A stretch of 64,000 nucleotides of DNA from CAWHMN01 sp051001135 (lineage in GTDB: Bacteria; Acidobacteriota; Terriglobia; Terriglobales; Acidobacteriaceae), in contig JBPCNO010000007.1 in NCBI GenBank assembly GCA_051001135.1, positions 9,635 to 73,634 on the forward strand, in the 5' to 3' direction. The position numbers and the translations under genes are program-made. Shown piece by piece: positions 33,648-40,651 of this stretch (position 1 is the stretch's first letter; every line of letters starts with the position of its first letter). The notes under the pieces are model-generated. The model was given only the letters and a program-made list of their open reading frames with translations. It ran no database searches and was not told the DNA's origin.

Positions 33648-34140
33648 CTATGGCTCCGCAGCCAGATCCTTCCCGCGCGATTCGCGGCCGAATGCGGTCA
33701 CGATGGCCAAAAACAGCGCCGCGATCAGCACCGTGATCGCGAGCACGCGCCCGTAACTGCCGATCCGGTCCGCTATTGATGCCTGAATTACACTGATGCG
33801 CGAGGCCACCAGGTTGCCAAGCTGATAGGCGAGCCCGGAGAAGGTCGCCCGCACCGCACCGGCGAGAGTCCGCTAAGATAAGCAAGCACCACGCCCCACG
33901 CGCCCTGCACCATGAACTGCATGAGAAATCCGCCGGCTGCGATCGAATGCGATTGTGCGAACAGCGGAATTACCGGAATGGCCAGCAGGGCCGCGACGAT
34001 GATCGCCCGCTTGCGGCCCCAGTGTTCCGAGAGCGTACCGAAGACGATGCCGCCGGTGAGTGCGCCGATATTCAGCAGAATGCCGAGCGCGCCCGTGATA
34101 TGGGCGGGAACCAGCCGAGAAAACAGGCCGCAAAGGCGTG
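33648..34140 (-). pseudogene. C-terminal remnant of a second MFS transporter, frameshifted
   Basis: On the minus strand from about 34140 one frame reads FSRLVPAHITGALGILLNIGALTGGIVFGTLSEHWGRKRA...VVLAYLSGLSP. The continuation lies in another frame (VRATFSGLAYQLGNLVASRISVIQASIADRIGSYGRVLAI...) to a stop at 33648. The switch lies around 33860-33875. This matches the second half of NanT/ShiA-type MFS proteins; the first half is absent. It ends 10 bp from the other damaged MFS gene. Confidence 0.8.
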
Positions 34141-34508
34141 GCGCTGGGGGGACGAGAGACTCCGGAGGGGCGCTAGGAATGCCATGGATGCGCGGTCAGC
34201 ATATCAGCCGAAGGGTCGAGGTCAGCCGCGAGCGGATCCTTGATGATAGCGATCGGAGGAAGATGCTGGTGATCGGGAGCAACGGAAGCTTTTTGTCTTT
34301 GATCCACGGACTGTAAGCCAGTTGACACAACGGAGTCCCTGGCTAGGAGGCATTCCGGAGGAGGCGTGGAGCTCGTCACGAGTTTCTCGCCACTCGTTGT
34401 GCGTTTGGAGGAGAATACAGCAGAAGACTTTCGGCGTGCCCTGGGGGAGACAACGAAAATGAGCACGTCTTGACAGAAACAGGGAACGAGAAGTTGCAGG
34501 AGGTTGAC
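34141..34508. other. intergenic region upstream of the MarR-type gene
   Basis: This region lies between the MFS remnant and the MarR regulator. No further MFS homology or other gene could be read. It should hold the MarR promoter. A minimal frame ATG-AGC-ACG-TCT-TGA at 34460 precedes the alternative TTG at 34470. Confidence 0.4.
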
Positions 34509-35027
34509 TTGAGCCGCACGTTAAAGACAGAGATCAAGCAGACCCAACCGTTCGCAAGCCTGGAGGAAGAGGCGCTGCTGAATATGGAAAGAACGCTGGA
34601 CTACCTGCGACGCCAGGTGCAACAGACACTCAGGCCGCAGGGATTGACCACCACCCAGTACAACGCGCTGCGCATCCTCCGCGGCGCGGGAGGCGAGGGG
34701 ATGACGTGTTCGGAGTTGGGTAACCGTCTGGTCACCAGCGACCCCGACATCACACGTCTTCTGGACCGGCTCGCCCGGCAAAAGCTGGTGCGCAGACGAC
34801 GCGACCTCCGCGACAGGCGCGTGGTGCTGACGGAGATATCGGATGAAGGATTACTGCAACTGGAGATGATTACGCCCGCACTCGATGCGCGTGTCCGGCA
34901 GATCCTTCAGCATCTCGGAAGGGAGCGGCTCGAACTGTTGATCGACCTGCTCGAAGAGGCGCGCAATGCCGGCTGGTCGCAGCGCCACCAGGAGGCGTCG
35001 GAGACGATGGCTGCTTCGGCGCCCTGA
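34509..35027 (+). CDS. MarR-family transcriptional regulator
   Basis: The product has 172 residues. The TTG at 34509 is chosen because a perfect AGGAGG (34498-34503) lies 5 bp upstream; the frame also opens at a TTG at 34470 with no such site. The winged helix is clear: LTTTQYNALRILRGAGGEGMTCSELGNRL, DITRLLDRLARQKLVRRRRDLRDRRVVLTEISDEG. It would dimerise and repress nearby genes until a ligand binds. Its neighbours are two damaged MFS genes, so it may be a regulator that has lost its target transporter. Confidence 0.9.
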   Translation: MSRTLKTEIKQTQPFASLEEEALLNMERTLDYLRRQVQQTLRPQGLTTTQYNALRILRGAGGEGMTCSELGNRLVTSDPDITRLLDRLARQKLVRRRRDLRDRRVVLTEISDEGLLQLEMITPALDARVRQILQHLGRERLELLIDLLEEARNAGWSQRHQEASETMAASAP

Positions 35028-35104
35028 CGTTTCGTTTGCGGGCGAGGCCGAGCGCATGATCGGGCTGAGGAAATGCGCGTACTGCGCGTCCTCCGGCGGC
35101 CGCG

Positions 35105-35908
35105 CTATTTCGCCGACGCAGCTACATGATTGAGCAGCAGCGAGGCATCCCCCGCCTCGTTTGCCTCGGCGTACTTCTTGTGAAGCTGGTGGTGCAGACA
35201 ATAGAGCGCCAGTTCCAGACGATCTGAAACGCCCAGTTTGTCGTACACCTTGCGCAGGTAATTCTTGATCACCTGCTCGGTGGTGCCCAGTTGATAGGCG
35301 ATCTCTTTGTTACGTTTCCCCTGTGTGATGCAGGTGATGATCGCCATCTCCTTGGGAGAGAGGCGCGGCTGCGTCTTGGGGCTGGTCAGCGCCGTGGCTT
35401 GCGATCGATACGCCTCAATGACCCAGTTGACCGATTGATTGTCGATCCACGTCTCGCCCTGCGCGATCTTGCGCACGCACTTCACCAGCAGATCGGGCGA
35501 AATGGAGCGGGGTATGATGCCCCGCACCCCGCGCCGGTAAAGCTCCACGGTATTCGACTCGTCGGTCGAGACCGCCTGGATAATGATCTTCACCTGGGGA
35601 TTGCGCCGTACGATGGCCGGAATCGCATCCGTTGTTCCGGAGATGAGACTGCCTTCCAGAATTACGATGTCGGTCGGAAAACGCTGTACCGCCGCGTCAA
35701 GGTTCTGCAGGCTATCCACCTGAGCCACCACGCGGATGTCGTCTTCGAGCGCAAAGATCTTGCGCATGCCGACGCGGTAGATCGCCTGTGAGTCCGCGAG
35801 AATCAGGCGAATAATATTGCTCTCGCCTGTAGGAGCCTCGTTACCTGACAGGTTCTCAGGCAGCGAGGGTTCGTCTGCAATCAAGTGGTCGGAGTTCGGA
35901 GTGCCCAT
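35105..35908 (-). CDS. NarL/FixJ-type response regulator with Glu at the phosphoacceptor site
   Basis: The product has 267 residues from the ATG at 35908, 7 bp after the PilZ gene stop; the frame also opens at 35938. An unstructured leader (about 1-32) precedes the receiver domain (about 33-150) and a LuxR HTH (about 190-255, LSPKEMAIITCITQGKRNKEIAYQLGTTEQVIKNYLRKVYDKL). In the receiver, strand three ends DIVILEGSL, putting Glu85 where Asp is expected, and the strand-five Lys is Arg (GIIPRS). This suggests a phosphorylation-independent or constitutively active protein. It is the second gene of a pilZ operon. Confidence 0.88.
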   Translation of the reverse strand: MGTPNSDHLIADEPSLPENLSGNEAPTGESNIIRLILADSQAIYRVGMRKIFALEDDIRVVAQVDSLQNLDAAVQRFPTDIVILEGSLISGTTDAIPAIVRRNPQVKIIIQAVSTDESNTVELYRRGVRGIIPRSISPDLLVKCVRKIAQGETWIDNQSVNWVIEAYRSQATALTSPKTQPRLSPKEMAIITCITQGKRNKEIAYQLGTTEQVIKNYLRKVYDKLGVSDRLELALYCLHHQLHKKYAEANEAGDASLLLNHVAASAK

Positions 35909-35915
35909 AGACTCT

Positions 35916-36296
35916 CTACTGGCTGAAATAGTATTCATCGATGACTGCCGCGGCGCGCGAGCACTCTCCGTTTGGAGTGCAGCGAACCACACGACCGGCG
36001 CAGTGAACTACAACGTCGACGGGCGTGCCCATCGCCTCTGCCGGCATCTTCATAGTGAATCGAACCGCCGTCTGCACTTCGAGTGGTTGAGCAACCGTGA
36101 ACGCAACCCCGGTTGCGGAGATGTTTTCCGTGGTCGCCGCTACCTCCCCTTGCGCGGTGAAAAGACGCAATGGAATTTGCAGCGGGAAGCGAACGGCATT
36201 GCGCAACTCTGCTGCTCGGGATTCGACGGGAGCAGGGACAACTGAGAGCCCGGACGTCATGATCTGTAGCGTACCGGGCTGTGGCGTTAATGTCAT
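35916..36296 (-). CDS. PilZ-domain protein (possible c-di-GMP receptor)
   Basis: The product has 126 residues. The c-di-GMP motifs are recognisable: R---R in AVRFPLQIPLR and N-S--G in ENISATGVAF (an Asn replaces the usual Asp, which is common). The remainder is a compact PilZ barrel ending in VIDEYYFSQ. An internal ATG at 36260 is another possible start. It lies directly upstream of an atypical NarL-type regulator (7 bp gap), so a c-di-GMP input could be tied to that regulator. Binding itself is not shown. Confidence 0.85.
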   Translation of the reverse strand: MTLTPQPGTLQIMTSGLSVVPAPVESRAAELRNAVRFPLQIPLRLFTAQGEVAATTENISATGVAFTVAQPLEVQTAVRFTMKMPAEAMGTPVDVVVHCAGRVVRCTPNGECSRAAAVIDEYYFSQ

Positions 36297-36460
36297 ATCC
36301 CACGAAGAGAGTACCCCCGCATACCAAAGGCCAACGAGAGATAACGTACTCCCTGGTAACCATTAAAGCACCTGCGACGTTCCTTCTGCGAGCCCTTTCT
36401 TCTGGGTACGAGTTACGCGGGTAATCGGATTCCGGTACAAAGTGATAAATTCCACCAAAG

Positions 36461-36490
36461 TTGTAGATTTCGGCAGGGCGGTGGGCTAAT
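36461..36490 (+). promoter_or_regulatory. possible promoter of the repeat-peptide gene
   Basis: TTGTAG (36461) and GCTAAT (36485) are 18 bp apart, which would start a transcript near 36497, about 48 bp before the peptide ATG. The match is loose and by eye only. Confidence 0.3.
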
Positions 36491-36496
36491 GTCTGT

Positions 36497-36519
36497 GTTG
36501 CGCGGACCAAGTCCGCAAC
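36497..36519 (+). promoter_or_regulatory. hairpin in the leader of the repeat-peptide gene
   Basis: GCGGAC/GTCCGC forms a 6-bp stem with a CAA loop, extended by GTT/AAC across a 2-nt bulge. It lies 25 bp before the ATG at 36545. No T-tract follows, so an RNA-stability or translation role is more likely than termination. Confidence 0.5.
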
Positions 36520-36544
36520 AACTATCAAATCACGGAGCCCCCTC

Positions 36545-36769
36545 ATGTTCTTGAAAACACTGTCCTTCGCTATCCTGTCCGCCGCTTTGATCTCCCCCCT
36601 TGCAGCCTCAGCGATGAGCAGGCCCAGTGCTCCGGCTCCGATTCTCCGCGTGGATTCCAGGCCGAGCGCTCCGGCTCCAATCCTGCGCATGGATACGAGA
36701 CCGAGTGCGCCGGCACCGATTCTGCGTTTCAACCTTCGGCCCAGCGCTCCGGCTCCCATTCTTCGCTAA
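36545..36769 (+). CDS. secreted tandem-repeat peptide precursor (cassette B)
   Basis: A 74-residue ORF with a GGAG site about 9 bp upstream. Residues 1-23 are a Sec signal (MFLKTLSFAILSAALISPLAASA). The rest consists almost only of four copies of RPSAPAPILR, separated by the tripeptides VDS, MDT and FNL, with the last repeat ending exactly at the stop. The repeats diverge at synonymous positions in DNA but not in protein, so selection on the decapeptide is likely. It precedes a seven-helix-like membrane protein gene by 166 bp, as does the small Pro-rich peptide at 11164. It looks like a multi-copy propeptide; a surface or scaffold role is also possible. No known family. Confidence 0.82.
   Translation: MFLKTLSFAILSAALISPLAASAMSRPSAPAPILRVDSRPSAPAPILRMDTRPSAPAPILRFNLRPSAPAPILR
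36620..36766 (+). repeat. 39-bp in-frame tandem repeat coding RPSAPAPILR
   Basis: Units start at 36620, 36659, 36698 and 36737 (the last truncated to 30 bp by the stop). Third-base differences between units are frequent while the ten encoded residues are identical in all four. Confidence 0.95.
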
Positions 36770-36910
36770 CGGATTTCTGCTTCCGTTAAATCTCGAGCGA
36801 AGTGGGGAATGTCAGCACATTTTGCGTTTGTAGGACGAGCGGAGGCCCTCCCGTTGAAACCGGGGGATTCCCCAGGGATTTTCAAGCTCCGGGGCCGGGT
36901 CTTAAGGTAT

Positions 36911-36935
36911 GCTTCAACTCGAACGGGGTTGAAGC
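36911..36935 (+). promoter_or_regulatory. hairpin abutting the start codon of the cassette B membrane-protein gene
   Basis: GCTTCAAC (36911-36918) and GTTGAAGC (36928-36935) form a perfect 8-bp stem with a 9-nt loop, ending one base before the ATG at 36936. No Shine-Dalgarno sequence is visible, so the hairpin may control translation initiation. Confidence 0.6.
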
Positions 36936-37733
36936 ATGCACCTGTCGAGCCTCGACAGTCTACTGTGGGCAACCGGCTTCATGGGAAATTTGTGTCTCGC
37001 GGCACTGCTGATCCAGCGGCGCCATTACACCTATTTCCCGCTCTTCACCGCATGGATCGTATTCACCCTGTTGAGCGACACCTCTCTTTATTGGGTGTTG
37101 GGACATACGTCGGAAGCCACCTACTTCCGGGCCTATTTTGCTGCCACGTTACTCGATTTCGCCTTTCAACTGCTGGTGCTCGCTGAGATCGGACTGAATG
37201 TCTTCAACCCTGTCCGCAAATCGCTTCCCAAAGGGGTATTTCTTGGACTGGCCGCGTTGCTGGTTGCCAGTGCTGTTCTAAGCTTTTTGCTGGCGCCCGG
37301 CGGTCATCGGCACAGCCTCTCCTCTGTTAGCGCCTTATTCCTGCGGATCGATCTAGCATTTGCGATTCTGCGCCTGCTGGTTTTCGCAGCCCTGGCGTTG
37401 TTTGCGCAGACGCTGGGTGTCACCTGGAAGAATCACGTCCTCCAGTTGGCGACGGGGCTGGCCATGTATAGCGCCGTCTCACTGTTTGCGGAATCTGCGA
37501 TCAGCCATCTGAACCGCCAGAATCTCGCCTCGTTTGAGGTGCACTTTCACGCTCTCACCCAGCTTGAGATTGCCGCCAATATCGCCACTTTGGTCTTCTG
37601 GATTTGGGCGTTTTCCCGAAATGAAGCGCCGCGAAAAGAATTCACTCCACAAATGCGCGAAGTTCTGGTAACAATAGCTGGAACTGCCAGACGTACTCGT
37701 TTGGCGGTTACCCGGGGCTTTGAAGAGAAATGA
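36936..37733 (+). CDS. multi-spanning membrane protein, paralogue of 11351-12070 (cassette B)
   Basis: The product has 265 residues with about seven hydrophobic helices. Conserved features shared with the product at 11351 include SLLWATGFMGNL, RR--YTYFPLFTAWI, LDFAFQLLVLAEIG and the C-terminal WIWAFSRNEAPRKEFTPQM. It ends in a basic tail (RRTRLAVTRGFEEK). The next gene overlaps its stop by 4 bp, so the two are translationally coupled. No named family is recognised. Repeated pairing with small secreted peptides suggests a receptor or export role, which is inference. Confidence 0.82.
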   Translation: MHLSSLDSLLWATGFMGNLCLAALLIQRRHYTYFPLFTAWIVFTLLSDTSLYWVLGHTSEATYFRAYFAATLLDFAFQLLVLAEIGLNVFNPVRKSLPKGVFLGLAALLVASAVLSFLLAPGGHRHSLSSVSALFLRIDLAFAILRLLVFAALALFAQTLGVTWKNHVLQLATGLAMYSAVSLFAESAISHLNRQNLASFEVHFHALTQLEIAANIATLVFWIWAFSRNEAPRKEFTPQMREVLVTIAGTARRTRLAVTRGFEEK

Positions 37734-38251
37734 CGCTGCCTCTCATCCAAATCGTCCTCACGGTCTGCCTTCTGGTCTACGCCGGTGTTTGGCGCAGGCA
37801 GCAACAGAAGCGGCGCGGCCGTAGCTGGGATGCCATCGTCTCGGCGCTCCGCGCGAATGACTGGGGCTTCGATGAAGTGGCGTCGAGGTATCTATATAAG
37901 GGTGGCATCAACGCAACTCCCAAGGACATCTGGCCCCGCATCGATGGCGCGCGCGGTCTCTGGGCGATGTACACCAACGCTCCCCTGCTGGTCCAACTCG
38001 CCGATTATGCAGCCGAACACGGTGATAATCCGGATGAGGCTCTGCTCGAAGGCCTGCGGAGCGATGCCTTTCAGATTCGTCTATGCGTCCTGCTGGCGCT
38101 TGGCAAATACGCGATGTCCCGTTCCACGGTCGGCGCTTCCGTCAATGCCTATCGCGCGGCCGCGCTCTACAGCGAAATGCTGGCTCGCATGACGACGCTC
38201 TTCCAGGAGCATGCCGGGCAGCTTTTTCCCAAATATCTGGAAGCCATGTAG
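37730..38251 (+). CDS. single-pass membrane protein of unknown function (cassette B)
   Basis: The product has 173 residues. Its ATG overlaps the stop of the preceding gene by 4 bp. One N-terminal transmembrane helix (about 3-19, LPLIQIVLTVCLLVYAGVW) is followed by a basic stretch (RRQQQKRRGR) and an alpha-helical domain (DDWGFDEV-like NDWGFDEVASRYLYKGG, WPRIDGARGLWAMYTNAPLLVQLADYAAEH) predicted to be cytosolic by the positive-inside rule. No family recognised. It is the last gene of the cassette, followed by a terminator. Confidence 0.8.
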   Translation: MTLPLIQIVLTVCLLVYAGVWRRQQQKRRGRSWDAIVSALRANDWGFDEVASRYLYKGGINATPKDIWPRIDGARGLWAMYTNAPLLVQLADYAAEHGDNPDEALLEGLRSDAFQIRLCVLLALGKYAMSRSTVGASVNAYRAAALYSEMLARMTTLFQEHAGQLFPKYLEAM

Positions 38252-38270
38252 CGCTTTCATGCGCCGTCGC

Positions 38271-38296
38271 AAAGCCTGCTTCGGCAGGCTTTTTTG
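38271..38296 (+). terminator. rho-independent terminator closing cassette B
   Basis: AAGCCTGC/GCAGGCTT pairs around a TTCG tetraloop and is followed by T6. It lies about 20 bp after the stop at 38251. The rest of the spacer to 38565 holds no gene that I can support. Confidence 0.93.
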
Positions 38297-38565
38297 CTGC
38301 TTCCCACGCTCATTCCGATCGCTTTTCCACGCCTGAACGTTCGGAGCGGAGGACCCGAAGCATAGCTGCCTCGACGCCCCTCCCCTTGCCGCAGCCGTCA
38401 AGCGAGCGATGCGCCCGCCCGGGCCAGATGGGCCGTATCGCCTTCCCGGCCGAGCCTTGAGACTGCTCACGAAGAGCCAAGCGGTCCAGGCATGCTTTCG
38501 TTTCCGAGACCACTGCCCTTCGCGCGGCTGCATCTCTAATGATTGTTCCGCGGAGGAGATGATCG

Positions 38566-39099
38566 ATGGGGAAAAACCAGGACGCTGTGAGCCTTGTGCG
38601 CGAGTATCTAATCGATGCGATAGCGGCAGAAAACAACTCCGAATCCCAACTGGCGGCCATGTCCAAGATGGGTGATCATGCTCCAACGCAAAAGGCTTTC
38701 TCGGAGCACGCCGCGGAGACCAGGCAGCAGGCACGCCGGTTAACGGAGCGGTTGGAGTCGATCGGTGGCAGCCCCTCCACCTTCAAGAGCTTTGTTGCGC
38801 ATCTGCTCAACTTCGCCCCGAAGCTCGCCCAGTTCGGCCACGACACCTCCGAGCACAATACGCAGAACCTGATCATCGCCTATACCCTCGAGCACGGCGA
38901 GGTGGCGATGTATGAAGCGCTGGCAACTGCTGCCAAGGTCGCCGGAGATCTGCAGACCGAGCAGCTTGCCCGTGAGATCCAGCAGGAAGAAAAGCATGCA
39001 GCCGAACGCTTCTGGAACATGATTGCGCCGGTTGCGCGCGAGGGCATGCTTCGGATCTCCGACGCACGCGAACGCAATCCCAATCTCACCCCGACGTAG
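38566..39099 (+). CDS. DUF892/YciF-like ferritin-fold protein
   Basis: The product has 177 residues. A GGAGGAG site lies 7 bp before the ATG. It is entirely helical, with the ferritin-like spacing of E/H residues (AAENNSESQLAAMSKMG, FSEHAAETRQQARRL, YTLEHGEVAMYEAL, EIQQEEKHAAERFW) found in the DUF892 (YciE/YciF) stress-protein family. The family binds a di-iron or similar centre and is often induced by stress; the exact activity is unknown. It is monocistronic, located just upstream of the ribosomal block. Confidence 0.88.
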   Translation: MGKNQDAVSLVREYLIDAIAAENNSESQLAAMSKMGDHAPTQKAFSEHAAETRQQARRLTERLESIGGSPSTFKSFVAHLLNFAPKLAQFGHDTSEHNTQNLIIAYTLEHGEVAMYEALATAAKVAGDLQTEQLAREIQQEEKHAAERFWNMIAPVAREGMLRISDARERNPNLTPT

Positions 39100-39259
39100 C
39101 TATCTTGCAGAAAGCGGCTGTTTCAGCAATACTTGATGGGTTGGGAGTAGTGCGGCCGCTTCGGCTGCTCTCCAGTGCGTTCCCGTCTGCACCGTGTGCC
39201 AGAGCGAGTCCAGAACGCGATCCCGCGACATGCAAGCAGTTGTGAAAGGACTTAACCCT

Positions 39260-39517
39260 GTGTTGATGATTCGACTCGCGCGCTTTGGAGCGCGCAAACA
39301 GCCGTATTACCGTGTGGTGGTGATCGAGAAAGACCGCGCCCGCAACGGACGTTCGATCGAGCTGGTTGGCACGTATAACCCGCGCACCAATCCGGCAACC
39401 GTGAACCTGAAGCGTGATCGCATCGAGTACTGGACAGGTGTTGGCGCGCAGGTGTCGGACCGTGTGCAAAAGCTGATCACCAAGCACAATGCTGTCCCTG
39501 TCGCTCCGGCCGCGTAG
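39260..39517 (+). CDS. rpsP: 30S ribosomal protein S16
   Basis: The product has 85 residues. The GTG at 39260 (reading VLMIRLARFG) has AAGGA 9 bp upstream; the ATG at 39266 is the alternative. Diagnostic residues are MIRLARFGARKQPYYRVVV and GTYNPRTNP. It begins the widely conserved rpsP-khpA-rimM-trmD-rplS block, here complete and collinear. Confidence 0.97.
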   Translation: MLMIRLARFGARKQPYYRVVVIEKDRARNGRSIELVGTYNPRTNPATVNLKRDRIEYWTGVGAQVSDRVQKLITKHNAVPVAPAA

Positions 39518-39634
39518 ATTCCCCGACTTCGGCGTATGCTGCAGCGGTGATTTTGGCTTCGCGGCGCCGGAGCCTCGGCCACGCAGAGACTCGACGATTC
39601 CCTTTCCTCCTCCTTCACGAAAAGGCGCTTGCTG

Positions 39635-40006
39635 ATGACGCATGAAGAGAAGCTCGACAGCGTGGAAGATCTGATGACCGAGATAGTCAAGGGCCTAGTG
39701 GATCATCCGGACGCAGTCGATGTCGAGGCTGTCGAAGAGGACGAAGCGTATGACGCTGAGGAAGGCGTGCTGCTTGAGCTGCGGGTGGCGCCCGAGGACC
39801 TGGGTAAGGTCATCGGCAAGCAAGGACGCACGGTTCGCTCCATGCGCACCATTCTGAATGCCGTGGGCACGAAGCATCACCAGCGTTACACGCTCGACGT
39901 AATTGAAGATGAGGAGGACGACGATCTCGAGGACGAGGGCGCCGTTCAGACCCCTGCTGTCGTCGCGTCTGTTGAACATCCAGGCGACGACTCTTCCGGC
40001 GAGTAG
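39635..40006 (+). CDS. khpA: KH-domain RNA-binding protein
   Basis: The product has 123 residues from the ATG at 39635, with AAGG about 10 bp upstream. The single KH domain is marked by DLGKVIGKQGRTVRSMRTIL. It is longer than many KhpA proteins owing to an acidic insert (EAVEEDEAYDAEEG) and a C-terminal acidic tail (EDEEDDDLEDEG). Position between rpsP and rimM is the usual one. It probably binds ribosome-related or small RNAs. Confidence 0.93.
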   Translation: MTHEEKLDSVEDLMTEIVKGLVDHPDAVDVEAVEEDEAYDAEEGVLLELRVAPEDLGKVIGKQGRTVRSMRTILNAVGTKHHQRYTLDVIEDEEDDDLEDEGAVQTPAVVASVEHPGDDSSGE

Positions 40007-40030
40007 AGCCCCATCTCCCGCGCTCGCGAT

Positions 40031-40642
40031 ATGTCCGACTCTGACCTTGTGCTGCTGGCGCGGCTGCTTCGTCCGCAAGGGCGGCACGGCGAGTTGCTCG
40101 CAGAGATTCTGACCGACTTTCCCGAGCGGTTCGCGGACCGGCAACACGTGCTGCTGCTGCCCGTAACGGCGGCGGATAAACCACGTCCGATGGAACTCCA
40201 ACGGCACTGGCTGCACAAAGGCGGAGTGGTGCTGAAATTCAAGGGCGTGGAGTCGATCAATGACGCGGAGCCGTTGCGAGGCATGCATGTGGCGGTGCCG
40301 GCGGCGGAGCGAATAGCGCTCGACGACGCGTTCTATATCGGCGACCTGATGGACTGCCGCCTGCTGGATGAACAAAATGGTAAGGCCGTCGAGGTTGGCA
40401 GAATTGTAGACGTGCAGCGGGAGCTGGTCTCCCCAGATCTTCTGGTGGTGGAATCAGGTGACGCTGAAGAAGTTTTGGTGCCCTTTGCCAAGGCGTATCT
40501 GGTGAGCGTGGATCTCTCTGCCAAAGAAGTCGTGATGCGATTGCCGGAAGGCTTGCTCACCCTCAATGTGCCGTCCAAGACAGCTCCGGCCGAAGCAGAC
40601 TCAGAGCCGGGGAGCGATTCGACTGCAGATGAAGAGGGGTAG
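40031..40642 (+). CDS. rimM: ribosome maturation factor RimM
   Basis: The product has 203 residues. The N-terminal RimM barrel (LLARLLRPQGRHGELLAEILTDFPERF) and the C-terminal PRC barrel (FYIGDLMDCRLLDEQNG..., VPFAKAYLVSVDLSAKEVVMRLPEGLL) are both present. An acidic C-terminal tail of about 25 residues extends the family norm. It assists 30S head assembly with S19. trmD starts 9 bp after its stop. Confidence 0.95.
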   Translation: MSDSDLVLLARLLRPQGRHGELLAEILTDFPERFADRQHVLLLPVTAADKPRPMELQRHWLHKGGVVLKFKGVESINDAEPLRGMHVAVPAAERIALDDAFYIGDLMDCRLLDEQNGKAVEVGRIVDVQRELVSPDLLVVESGDAEEVLVPFAKAYLVSVDLSAKEVVMRLPEGLLTLNVPSKTAPAEADSEPGSDSTADEEG

Positions 40643-40651
40643 CGGCGAATC

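Noticed and set aside
36620..36766. Possible CRISPR or intergenic repeat
   Set aside because: 39-bp units are contiguous, in frame and preceded by a signal peptide; it is a coding repeat.
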